Below, in pieces: positions 6,403-12,173 of a stretch of DNA of 24,725 nt (the stretch's first letter is position 1; the number at the start of each line of letters is the position of its first letter). The position numbers and the translations under genes are program-made. This DNA is from an uncultured Anaerovibrio sp. Lineage in GTDB: Bacteria; Bacillota; Negativicutes; Selenomonadales; Selenomonadaceae. The stretch covers positions 1 to 24,725 of the forward strand of contig CAKPYV010000031.1 of assembly GCA_934203205.1 (NCBI GenBank). The letters are read 5' to 3'. The notes under the pieces are model-generated. The model did not search any database. It was not told the origin of the DNA and saw only the letters and a list, made by a program, of their open reading frames with translations.

Positions 6403-7470
6403 ATGAAGGGTTATACCAACACCCCCATAGATAGAATCTCAAACTTTCCAGACATTGATTATGAGGGTATATCCATAGCATATAATTTGGCAATTGACCT
6501 GCCTCTTGATGCCCCTCTTACCCAGGAGCAGATTGCTTCTCTGCCCCTTACCGATGAAGAAAAAGAAATGTGTAGCAACATACATTGGCGCAATCTAGCC
6601 AATTTACTTCATTTGGAAGAACGCTACCGCCATATATCCATCAGCATTATGCACAAGTCCCAGAAATACACTGACGAAAAGGCCAAAGCCCATAAGGAAG
6701 AAATGGATTATGAGCTTCGGGGCGAAATCAGCCCTGCCAAGGCTGTAGAGCTTGCTAGGCTAAAGCATACAAAACAGCTTTTTGAGGAACAGGAGAATAT
6801 TTCCAGAGAAAAAATCCGTCAGCAGTACGAGAATAAAAATAATATTACAGAAGCTGGTCTGCCCCCTATGTTCCATAACTGCACCATTGATTATATTAGT
6901 CAGCAGGGGATTCCTGAACAACTGGAGTATGTGCATTATCGTGTGGCTTCCTTTATCAATAATCTGGATAGCTGTATAGCAAATGGCAATGGGCTTATTA
7001 TTACCGGTCCCTGCGGCACTCTCAAAAGCTCCTATGGAGCAGCTATCCTCCTTGCCTGCTTCAAGGCTGGTATCAACGGCCGTATGGAGCTGGTAATGAG
7101 TCTGTTGGATGAGTTGTCCGTACTGGAGCGGGAAAACAAATCTGCCTATGCCCAGCGTATGCAGCTTCTCTGTCAGGTATCTGTACTGGTACTAGATGAT
7201 TTGGGAGCTGAGGGAACTAGACCAGATTATGTAAAATCCAAGCTGGAGCAGATTGTTTTCCGTCGTCATGCCAACAACAAAACGACCATTGTTACCACCA
7301 ACAAAAACTGTCAGGAGCTGAAATATATGTACTCTGAACGCATTATGGACAGATTGACAGCCAAATGCCTTGTCTTGGAAACCAAAGGGCCAAGCCAGCG
7401 CAGACGGTATCTAAATGCTTTGTCTACATTCAAGAAAGAAACAACAGCTATCAGCAAGGAGGTTGCATAA
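6403..7470 (+). CDS. DnaC/IstB-like AAA+ ATPase (replicative helicase loader)
   Basis: The 355-residue protein has a long, charged N-terminal half (about 1-150, with a likely coiled coil at 85-145) and a C-terminal AAA+ domain. That domain carries Walker A GPCGTLKSS (202-210), Walker B VLVLDDLGAE (261-270), sensor I TTIVTTNKN (about 294-302) and SERIMDRL with candidate arginine-finger residues (311-318). The Walker A is unusual: Leu replaces the second Gly of the GTGKS form, though the Lys and Ser are kept. DnaC-like proteins of phages and plasmids deliver the DnaB helicase to an origin. The start at 6403 follows AGGAGG by 8 nt. Its TAA overlaps the ATG of the next gene by one base, implying translational coupling. 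IstB of IS21 is the alternative, but no IstA is nearby and the neighbours are replication genes. Confidence 0.82.
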   Translation: MKGYTNTPIDRISNFPDIDYEGISIAYNLAIDLPLDAPLTQEQIASLPLTDEEKEMCSNIHWRNLANLLHLEERYRHISISIMHKSQKYTDEKAKAHKEEMDYELRGEISPAKAVELARLKHTKQLFEEQENISREKIRQQYENKNNITEAGLPPMFHNCTIDYISQQGIPEQLEYVHYRVASFINNLDSCIANGNGLIITGPCGTLKSSYGAAILLACFKAGINGRMELVMSLLDELSVLERENKSAYAQRMQLLCQVSVLVLDDLGAEGTRPDYVKSKLEQIVFRRHANNKTTIVTTNKNCQELKYMYSERIMDRLTAKCLVLETKGPSQRRRYLNALSTFKKETTAISKEVA

Positions 7471-8495
7471 TGAGCAAGATATCTTATATCAATCAGATGA
7501 ATGCATTCTTGGAAAGGCGGGAAGTTGATTGCCTCCCCCCTAGTGCCGTTTTGATATATCTTGTATTATTCAAGGAATTTAATAAGACCAAATGGAAATA
7601 TGAGTGGCTTACACTCCCTACGCGAAAACTGATCTGCCTCATAGGCAACAATTCTGCCAGCTTTCTCTACAGCCACCGCCGTATTCTTATTGAGCTGGAA
7701 TATATTCAGATACGGCAATCAGGAAGCCTCCGCAACAGGCTTACAGAATATCGTTTAGTACCATTGTACGATGTTGGAACATCTAATAACTCCCAAAATA
7801 ACGAAGAAATTTATGCTGATGAGGAGATTCCCCAGTATGAGGGTGTTCCTGATGACGGAACGCAACACGGAACGCATTGCGGAACACATCACGGAACGCA
7901 TCACGGAACACCTGCCGATTTACCAGCCGAGAGTGTTCCGTCACAAGGAACGCATCACGGAACACATCACGGAACGCATTACGGAACGCATCACGGAACA
8001 CCTACAGCCTCTCAGCCCTTGTGCCCCAAGGCTTCCCAGGCTCCTAAGAATAAGATAGAAGAAAAAGATAAAAACCTTTCTGGTAGTATACCTCAGTACG
8101 AAGGTATACAGAGTCCTAAGACAAACCAGCAAGAAGAAGCTCAACCTAGAATACCCAAACCTCCTACAGAAGAAGAATTTCATCTCTGCTTTGATACCTA
8201 CAATGTGTGCCTCAACAGAGAACCAAATTACGATGAAAAAATGAAGCTGGTAGAGCTGGTTAGAAAGTATACAGCAAAGAATGTGCTGGAAGCTCTTAAC
8301 CACCTCTATGAAAAAGCCTTAAATGAATCACCAGAGATTGTTGTGACTTCTCACAAGAGAGGCAAGCCTGATTCTCTCAAGATTACCTTGGAAACTTGTG
8401 AGAAGCTTCTCTGGCAGCGTAAGATGGGCTTGGATAAACCTATGCCCCGCCGTACCGAGCCAGTAAAGGGCTGGGAAGATTTCAGACCAGCTTAA
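7470..8495 (+). CDS. Replisome organizer / initiator protein with internal GTHH repeats (lambda O / DnaD-like)
   Basis: The 341-residue protein has three parts. Residues about 20-95 resemble the winged-helix domain of phage and plasmid replication initiators (PPSAVLIYLVLF, LTLPTRKLICLIGNNSASFLYSHRRILIELEYIQI). Residues 100-225 are a low-complexity linker with two runs of Gly-Thr-His-His type repeats (130-147 and 160-177) and a repeated IPQYEG motif. Residues about 230-320 form a helical C-terminal region, which in such proteins contacts the helicase or its loader. The gene overlaps the loader gene by 1 nt (TAATG) and has AAGGAGG 8 nt before its ATG. The order loader plus organizer and the repeat-coding linker parallel lambda O and P. 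The His-rich linker could bind metal, but DNA-level repeats are the more likely reason for it. No exact family name is claimed. Confidence 0.75.
   Translation: MSKISYINQMNAFLERREVDCLPPSAVLIYLVLFKEFNKTKWKYEWLTLPTRKLICLIGNNSASFLYSHRRILIELEYIQIRQSGSLRNRLTEYRLVPLYDVGTSNNSQNNEEIYADEEIPQYEGVPDDGTQHGTHCGTHHGTHHGTPADLPAESVPSQGTHHGTHHGTHYGTHHGTPTASQPLCPKASQAPKNKIEEKDKNLSGSIPQYEGIQSPKTNQQEEAQPRIPKPPTEEEFHLCFDTYNVCLNREPNYDEKMKLVELVRKYTAKNVLEALNHLYEKALNESPEIVVTSHKRGKPDSLKITLETCEKLLWQRKMGLDKPMPRRTEPVKGWEDFRPA
7843..8109 (+). repeat. Iteron clusters inside the initiator gene (candidate replication origin)
   Basis: Two clusters have the same plan: an inverted GTGTTCC, 7 nt, four tandem 12-bp units of the type GGAACGCATCAC, then a partial unit GGAACACCT. 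Cluster 1 has GTGTTCC at 7843-7849 and units from 7857 to 7904 with the partial at 7905. Cluster 2 has them at 7933-7939, 7947-7994 and 7995. The clusters are offset by exactly 90 bp, so a 90-bp block was duplicated. About 40 bp further on comes an A-rich stretch (8045-8074) and then an inverted repeat GTATACC-N10-GGTATAC (8086-8109). Iterons in the middle of the initiator gene followed by an AT-rich stretch are the layout of lambdoid origins. Confidence 0.65.
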
Positions 8496-8545
8496 TTTAC
8501 TGACAAAGTTTTTCCAAAGATTTTCACCAAAACCCTATATAACGA

Positions 8546-8633
8546 GGTGTCCGATGTCACCCTCCTCTATAGGTGGCGGGAAGCTGTGCTACTGACAGGG
8601 TGGAACTAATATCTCCACCCTCGTCGAAACACC
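8546..8633 (+). ncRNA. Structured RNA candidate downstream of the initiator gene
   Basis: An outer stem GGTGT/ACACC (8546-8550, 8629-8633) continued by CGA/TCG (8552-8554, 8624-8626) encloses two hairpins: GTCACC/GGTGGC (8556-8561, 8572-8577) and AGGGTGGA/TCCACCCT (8597-8604, 8614-8621). Together they form a three-way-junction-like fold with about 19 unpaired nt between the hairpins. Alternative pairings exist: AGGGTG can also pair with CACCCT at 8558-8563, and ACGAGG at 8542-8547 can pair with CCCTCGT at 8618-8624. It could be a riboswitch-like leader, a regulatory RNA or a single-strand origin. I do not recognise it as a known family. Confidence 0.5.
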
Positions 8634-8637
8634 ATTG

Positions 8638-8664
8638 AAAGAAAATGAAAAAATCATTTTCTTT
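8638..8664 (+). other. Perfect 11-bp hairpin
   Basis: AAAGAAAATGA (8638-8648) and TCATTTTCTTT (8654-8664) form a perfect stem around five A residues, immediately after the structured RNA candidate. It is AT-rich and lacks a separate T tract, so it is not counted as a terminator by itself. It may be part of the same RNA. Confidence 0.45.
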
Positions 8665-8685
8665 GAACAATCTAGGTGTTATAGC

Positions 8686-8723
8686 AAAGAGGTACTTTCT
8701 GGAAGAAGTGCCTCTTTTCTTTT
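8686..8723 (+). terminator. Intrinsic terminator after the replication module
   Basis: AAAGAGGTACTT (8686-8697) pairs with AAGTGCCTCTTT (8706-8717), 12 bp with one G-U, followed by TCTTTT. It ends transcription about 190 nt after the initiator gene and separates the replication operon from the small-protein cassette. Confidence 0.8.
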
Positions 8724-8844
8724 GCCAAATTTTTTCAAAAAAACTCCCCTTATAGAGCGTTCTATTATTCGTTGCTTTTTGTTATATCTCGAACAATTTT
8801 AGGCATTTTCTCCAAAACTCATAAAAACATTTTGCAAATTACTA

Positions 8845-8873
8845 TTGCCTATGACATGTCACGGAAGTATCAT
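8845..8873 (+). promoter_or_regulatory. Promoter of the DUF1659/DUF2922 cassette
   Basis: TTGCCT (8845-8850) and TATCAT (8868-8873) are 17 nt apart, and GACATGTC, a perfect 8-bp palindrome, lies in the spacer at 8853-8860. The first gene starts about 47 nt after the expected transcription start. The region from 8724 to 8844 is AT-rich, with nothing else recognised. Confidence 0.5.
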
Positions 8874-8926
8874 AAGGTTGTAGCCAAGAGCAGGGCTAAC
8901 AAAAACAAGGAAAGGAGATATGTCAA

Positions 8927-9142
8927 ATGGAAAGAGAGATTGCAGCTTCTACTATGAAGCTGAAGCTGGTCAGTGGCAAGGATGCCAAGGATAACCCAAA
9001 GTATTCTTCCCGCAGTTTCAACAACATCAACACCCAGCTGTCTGATGAAGATATGTTGTCTGTAGGCACCGCTATGGCCAGCCTGCAGACCATGCCTCTA
9101 GGCCAGGTTCTTCGTACAGATACTGCGGTGCTGGATGCCTAA
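8927..9142 (+). CDS. DUF1659 family protein (first copy)
   Basis: The 71-residue protein fits DUF1659, a family of short Firmicutes proteins of unknown function. The hallmark pattern is a basic/hydrophobic N-terminus (TMKLKLVSGKDAKDNPKYSSRSFNNI) followed by an acidic stretch (LSDEDMLSVGTAMASLQTMPLGQVLRTD). No signal peptide or membrane segment is seen; the fold is probably a small beta-hairpin with a helix. AAGGAGA lies 9 nt upstream. It opens a four-gene cassette in which DUF1659 and DUF2922 alternate. The family is usually found next to DUF2922 and YvrJ, so a shared complex is a reasonable guess, but its role is not known. Confidence 0.85.
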   Translation: MEREIAASTMKLKLVSGKDAKDNPKYSSRSFNNINTQLSDEDMLSVGTAMASLQTMPLGQVLRTDTAVLDA

Positions 9143-9193
9143 GTCCCAGACTAGGCACAGCCAATCCATTGTTTAACGAAAGGAGGAATTTTC

Positions 9194-9418
9194 ATGTCAG
9201 CAGACCTTCATCTGGTATTTTCCCGCGACAAGTCCAGTCGCACCCTCACCATTACCGAGCCAAACCCAAACCTGACCAAGGCCAAGGTTTTGAAGGCTAT
9301 GGAGAACATGGTAGCCCGCAAGGCTATTCTTGCTAACAAGCAGGTTGTAGATGGTGTCAAGACCGCTTATCTCAGCGAAGTAATCGTTACTGAGCTTAAC
9401 GATGAACAGGTTGCCTAA
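9194..9418 (+). CDS. DUF2922 family protein (first copy)
   Basis: The 74-residue protein has the DUF2922 pattern: a beta-rich N-terminus (LHLVFSRDKSSRTLTITEPNPNLTKAKVLKAMENMVARKAI) and a C-terminal strand in which VKTAYLSEVIVTEL is characteristic. It has no export signal, metal motif or catalytic pattern. AAAGGAGGAA lies 5 nt before the ATG, a very strong site, suggesting high expression. It lies 51 nt after the first DUF1659 gene. Its C-terminal VTEL is shared with the second DUF2922 copy, which shows that the two are paralogues. The function of the family is unknown. Confidence 0.87.
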   Translation: MSADLHLVFSRDKSSRTLTITEPNPNLTKAKVLKAMENMVARKAILANKQVVDGVKTAYLSEVIVTELNDEQVA

Positions 9419-9445
9419 GATTAATTTTTTGAAAGGAGAATGTTT

Positions 9446-9667
9446 ATGGTAAATCGTACTGTTGTATCCTCTGCCCTGAAATTTGGTTTTGAGACAGAGG
9501 AGGAAAAGAACGGCCAGCCAGTTATTGATTTTAAGACTATCTCTAACATGAACGGCTTGGCCAGCGATGAAGATTTTCAGGCGGTAGCCGGGGAGATTTC
9601 CCCTCTCTACAAGAAAGCCCCTGATATTTTTTATCGTGTAGATACGGTAGCTTTGGAAGCTGCCTGA
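9446..9667 (+). CDS. DUF1659 family protein (second copy)
   Basis: The 73-residue protein shares the DUF1659 outline with the gene at 8927: a strand-rich first half (TVVSSALKFGFETEEEKNGQPVIDFKTISNMN) and an acidic second half (ASDEDFQAVAGEISPLYKKAPDIFYRVDTVAL). Identity to the first copy is low, so the duplication is old or the copies came from different sources. ATG 9446 is preferred to the ATG two codons earlier because AAGGAGA is then 7 nt away. It lies 27 nt after the first DUF2922 stop in the same operon. Function unknown. Confidence 0.75.
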   Translation: MVNRTVVSSALKFGFETEEEKNGQPVIDFKTISNMNGLASDEDFQAVAGEISPLYKKAPDIFYRVDTVALEAA

Positions 9668-9691
9668 TAGGGACAGGAAAGGAGGAACAAT

Positions 9692-9919
9692 ATGATTAGC
9701 AATCGCAAGCTCAACATGGTCTTTACCCGTGGCAATACCACCAAGACTCTTTCCCTTGCCAACCCAAGGCAGGATGTTACCGGGCCAGAGGTGCACGGTG
9801 TTATGAAGGATATTATCGCCAAGGAGGTTTTCTCCTATGACGATGAAGCTGGCAAGCTGGATGGCATTAAGAAAGCCTATATCCGGGACACTGTTGTAAC
9901 CGAACTGCCAGAGGCCTAA
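9692..9919 (+). CDS. DUF2922 family protein (second copy)
   Basis: The 75-residue protein is a clear paralogue of the one at 9194. The shared blocks are LNMVFTRGNTTKTLSLANP near the start, a central helix (VHGVMKDIIAKEVF) and the closing LDGIKKAYIRDTVVTEL. AAAGGAGGAA sits 4 nt before the ATG. It closes the run of four small genes; a non-coding gap with a long hairpin follows before YvrJ. The repeated DUF1659-DUF2922 unit suggests that the products act as pairs, for example as alternating subunits of one assembly. This is inference, since no member of the family has a role I can name. Confidence 0.87.
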   Translation: MISNRKLNMVFTRGNTTKTLSLANPRQDVTGPEVHGVMKDIIAKEVFSYDDEAGKLDGIKKAYIRDTVVTELPEA

Positions 9920-10001
9920 AGGCCAAATACAAACAGGCAGGAAAGTCCCCCGCCCAGTAGCGATGGGATTTTCTACAAGACCTGATTGCATCAACCTGAT
10001 A

Positions 10002-10020
10002 TGCTACTACCCCAGTAGCA
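10002..10020. other. Hairpin between the second DUF2922 gene and YvrJ
   Basis: TGCTACT-ACCCC-AGTAGCA forms a perfect 7-bp stem. On the plus strand it is followed by A residues, so it is not a plus-strand terminator. It lies 83 nt after the second DUF2922 gene, in a gap without open reading frames of note. Confidence 0.4.
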
Positions 10021-10060
10021 AAAACCTTAGTCGATTTTTAATTTTTAGTATTAAAGCACA

Positions 10061-10128
10061 GTCAAAACATGGGCTGCCGCCAGTGTGATATGATAACCAC
10101 ACCAAAGCGGCGGCCCATTGTTTTTGAC
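10061..10128 (+). terminator. Long stem-loop before yvrJ (terminator or leader structure)
   Basis: ATGGGCTGCCGC (10069-10080) pairs with GCGGCGGCCCAT (10107-10118), 12 bp with one G-U, and inside it GTGTG pairs with CACAC. The stem extends outward as GTCAAAAC against GTTTTTGAC, giving about 20 bp in all. The A tract on the left and T tract on the right make it look like a bidirectional terminator. It ends 5 nt before the yvrJ ribosome binding site, so it may instead control YvrJ translation or read-through. Confidence 0.65.
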
Positions 10129-10141
10129 AGAAAGGAGTCAT

Positions 10142-10309
10142 ATGGACGATACACTTCTCAAAGCTATCTCAACCACAGGCTTCCCCATTGCTGTGTCCTG
10201 CTATCTCTTAGTAAAGCTCCAGACCACCTTGGAGCGATTTTCTACCAGACTAGACGACCTGATTGTGGAACTTAGGAAGGGATACTATACCGCTACTGTC
10301 CAGCCATAA
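10142..10309 (+). CDS. yvrJ: YvrJ family protein (small membrane protein)
   Basis: The 55-residue protein fits the YvrJ family: an N-terminal acidic tag (MDDTLLKAIST), one hydrophobic segment at about residues 13-25 (GFPIAVSCYLLVKL), then an amphipathic helix with TTLERFSTRLDDLIVELRKG. The shape suggests a single-pass or membrane-surface peptide with a cytoplasmic coiled coil. AAAGGAG lies 5 nt before ATG 10142. It stands behind two DUF1659-DUF2922 pairs, the usual company for this family, and so may tether that system to the membrane. The role is inferred; the length is close to that of family members. Confidence 0.85.
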   Translation: MDDTLLKAISTTGFPIAVSCYLLVKLQTTLERFSTRLDDLIVELRKGYYTATVQP

Positions 10310-10314
10310 ATACC

Positions 10315-10358
10315 GAAAAAAAGGCAACAGATTCTAAAAAAATCTGTTGCCTTTTTTG
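10315..10358. terminator. Bidirectional terminator between yvrJ and the sufB-like gene
   Basis: A 16-bp perfect stem (10318-10333 with 10341-10356) around CTAAAAA has an A tract on its left arm and a T tract on its right arm. It therefore serves both the plus-strand cassette and the minus-strand Fe-S operon that ends at 10381. Confidence 0.92.
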
Positions 10359-10380
10359 TTGCAAATAAAACTTCCTTATT

Positions 10381-11304
10381 TTACCGTAGGAAGCCACCGA
10401 TTATCTGAGCTTCCGCCTCAGCCTCAGTCAATCCCAAAGACATAAGCTTAATCAGCTGGTCCCCAGCGATTTTGCCAATGGCCGCCTCATGAATCAAAGC
10501 TGCATCCACATCCTTGGCATCCAGCCTTGGTATGGCCACTACATGAGCCTTGTCCATAATAATGGCATCACATTCCGCATGACCGCTGCAGGCTGTCTCA
10601 CCTATAATAGCTGCCTCAAAAACCTGCTCAGAATTATCTCTAGCTACAGAACGGGAAATAACATCGGTGCTGGAGCCTTTGCCCTGCAGCTTTACCTCAT
10701 ACACACTGGTAGCCACCTGGTCCCCGTGAGTCATTAAACGCTCATGGACAATCATAGTTGCTCCCTCAGCCAATTCAGCCTTGGTAATGCGATGGGTGGA
10801 ATCTACACCCTTTATCTGTACCATTTCCATATCCACATAACTATCAGCCTGCTGATAAACCTCGGTTACAGGGTTCAGAATCCGCTTACCCTTGCCATCC
10901 CCTTCGCCGTAATGCTTTTCCACATAGCGAACCCGGGAATTTTTACCCACATAGAAGCGATGAACGCCATCATGCTGGGAATCCTGATTGCCACAGTTGT
11001 GAATACCACAGCCAGCCACAATAACTACGTCGCAGTCATCACCTACGTAGAAATCATTATAGACAGTTTCCTTAATACCGCTTTCACTAAGGACAACAGG
11101 AATATGCACGCTTTCATTCTTGGTGCCATCCTTGATGCGGATATCTATACCGCTTTTACCGTCAGTTTTAGTGGCAATATCAATATTAGCTGTGGTATTC
11201 CGCCCAGCCTTTTCACCATTAACCCGGAAATTATAGGCTCCCTCTGGTACGCCGTGCAGGTCAGCCACCTCTGTCAGCATATGCATCTGAATATTGTCTA
11301 ACAT
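10381..11304 (-). CDS. SufB/SufD-family Fe-S cluster scaffold subunit (SmsB-like, short form)
   Basis: The 307-residue protein has the SufB/SufD core: a beta-helix region rich in short turns (FYVGDDCDVVIVAGCGIHNCG, RFYVGKNSRVRYVEKHYG) and the family C-terminus (AIPRLDAKDVDAALIHEAAIGKIAGDQLIKLMSLGLTEAEAEAQII). SufB is normally about 450-490 residues and SufD about 420; this short, single version paired only with SufC matches the minimal SmsCB machinery described from anaerobes and archaea. It should build Fe-S clusters with the ATPase next door. By-eye alignment places Ala where E. coli SufB has its acceptor Cys405, while a GHAEC motif about 12 residues earlier may supply the thiol. The E. coli Glu434 equivalent (HEAA) is kept. 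GGGAGG lies 8 nt before the ATG, and the gene begins 1 nt after the ATPase stop. Confidence 0.83.
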   Translation of the reverse strand: MLDNIQMHMLTEVADLHGVPEGAYNFRVNGEKAGRNTTANIDIATKTDGKSGIDIRIKDGTKNESVHIPVVLSESGIKETVYNDFYVGDDCDVVIVAGCGIHNCGNQDSQHDGVHRFYVGKNSRVRYVEKHYGEGDGKGKRILNPVTEVYQQADSYVDMEMVQIKGVDSTHRITKAELAEGATMIVHERLMTHGDQVATSVYEVKLQGKGSSTDVISRSVARDNSEQVFEAAIIGETACSGHAECDAIIMDKAHVVAIPRLDAKDVDAALIHEAAIGKIAGDQLIKLMSLGLTEAEAEAQIIGGFLR

Positions 11305-11305
11305 C

Positions 11306-12049
11306 TTAGAAACCTCCCTTTGGGTCCAGTTTGGAGCAAGCCGCATTAACGGCAGAAGCCGTACCTAATAGCTCTGGCAGAATATCTGCCTTGGCCCCTT
11401 GCTTGGCCACCTTGCCATTTTCAATAACCACGATTTCATCGGCAATATTCAGGATTCTTTCCTGATGGGAAATAATCAAAACTGTCCCCTGTACAGTCTT
11501 ACGAATATTTTCAAATACCTGAATCAGGTTCTGGAAGCTCCAGATATCAATACCAGCCTCTGGCTCATCAAAGATAGAGAACTTGGTGCCTCTAGCCAGC
11601 ACAGTAGCAATCTCAATACGCTTCAACTCACCGCCGGACAAGGAATTATTTACCTCTCGGTTAATATACTCCTTGGCGCACAGGCCCACCTTGGACAGAT
11701 ATTCGCAGGCACTATCCTTGGAAATATTCCTACCAGTAGCTAAACGCAAAAGGTCAATAACCTTAATGCCCTTGAAGTGTACTGGCTGCTGAAAAGCAAA
11801 GCTAATTCCCAACTTAGCTCTTTCGGTGATATTCTTTGCCGTAATATCCTCTCCGTCAAAAAGCAGACGACCAGAGCTAATATGGTTGATACCCATAATG
11901 GTCTTGGCCAGAGTGGATTTACCACCACCATTTGGACCGGTTATTACCACAAATTTGCCATCTGGAATCACCAAATCCATATGGTCAATAATATTTTTCT
12001 CTATGTTATTCTCGGTTACTGTATAAGTAACATTTTGCAGCTCTAACAT
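11306..12049 (-). CDS. sufC: SufC-family ABC ATPase for Fe-S cluster assembly (SmsC-like)
   Basis: The 247-residue cytoplasmic ATPase has a complete ABC set: Walker A GPNGGGKS (38-45), Q-loop FQQP (86-89), signature LSGGE (137-141), Walker B FSIFDEPEAGID (157-168) and an H-loop His at about 195. DEPEAGID and the acidic N-terminal lobe are typical of SufC rather than of transporter ATPases, and there is no permease beside it. With the downstream scaffold it should use ATP to open the complex during cluster assembly. The start at 12049 follows AGGAGAGAG by 4 nt, and the in-frame upstream extension is not conserved in the family. It lies 124 nt after purA with a terminator between them; a separate promoter is not clear, so partial read-through from purA is possible. 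Confidence 0.9.
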   Translation of the reverse strand: MLELQNVTYTVTENNIEKNIIDHMDLVIPDGKFVVITGPNGGGKSTLAKTIMGINHISSGRLLFDGEDITAKNITERAKLGISFAFQQPVHFKGIKVIDLLRLATGRNISKDSACEYLSKVGLCAKEYINREVNNSLSGGELKRIEIATVLARGTKFSIFDEPEAGIDIWSFQNLIQVFENIRKTVQGTVLIISHQERILNIADEIVVIENGKVAKQGAKADILPELLGTASAVNAACSKLDPKGGF

Positions 12050-12084
12050 AAAACTCTCTCCTACACAAATTCTAAAAAGGTTGT

Positions 12085-12122
12085 AAAAAAGGTTTGCCAA
12101 TCTAGATTCAGACCAGCAAACC
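12085..12122 (-). terminator. Intrinsic terminator after purA
   Basis: On the minus strand, GGTTTGC and GCAAACC form a 7-bp stem that extends inward by six pairs, three of them G-U, around GAATCT, followed by six T residues. A second hairpin (GCAGG/CCTGC) precedes it at about 12130-12152. Confidence 0.8.
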
Positions 12123-12173
12123 CTCTTTAGCAGGCATTAGACAAATCCTGCAATATTAATCTATTTAATTAGA

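Noticed and set aside
6403..7470. IstB of an IS21-like element
   Set aside because: There is no IstA transposase or terminal repeat, and the neighbours and the overlap with the initiator gene point to a helicase loader.
7857..8006. CRISPR array
   Set aside because: The units are 12 bp and directly abutting, without spacers, and are in frame within a gene.
7771..8058. Overlapping frames through the 12-bp repeats (Thr-Glu-His-Ile type on plus, Phe-Arg-Asp type on minus)
   Set aside because: A repeat whose unit is a multiple of three is open in several frames. Only the frame of the initiator protein has flanking domains and a start signal.
8546..8633. Hammerhead ribozyme
   Set aside because: GGTGTC at the 5' side and GTCGAAACACC at the 3' side imitate stem III with its cleavage triplet and GAAA, but the required CUGANGA core is missing (CTGACAG instead) and stem I cannot be formed.
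8772..8957. 61-codon open frame before the first DUF1659 gene
   Set aside because: It has no ribosome binding site, spans the probable promoter, and overlaps the well-supported DUF1659 start in another frame.
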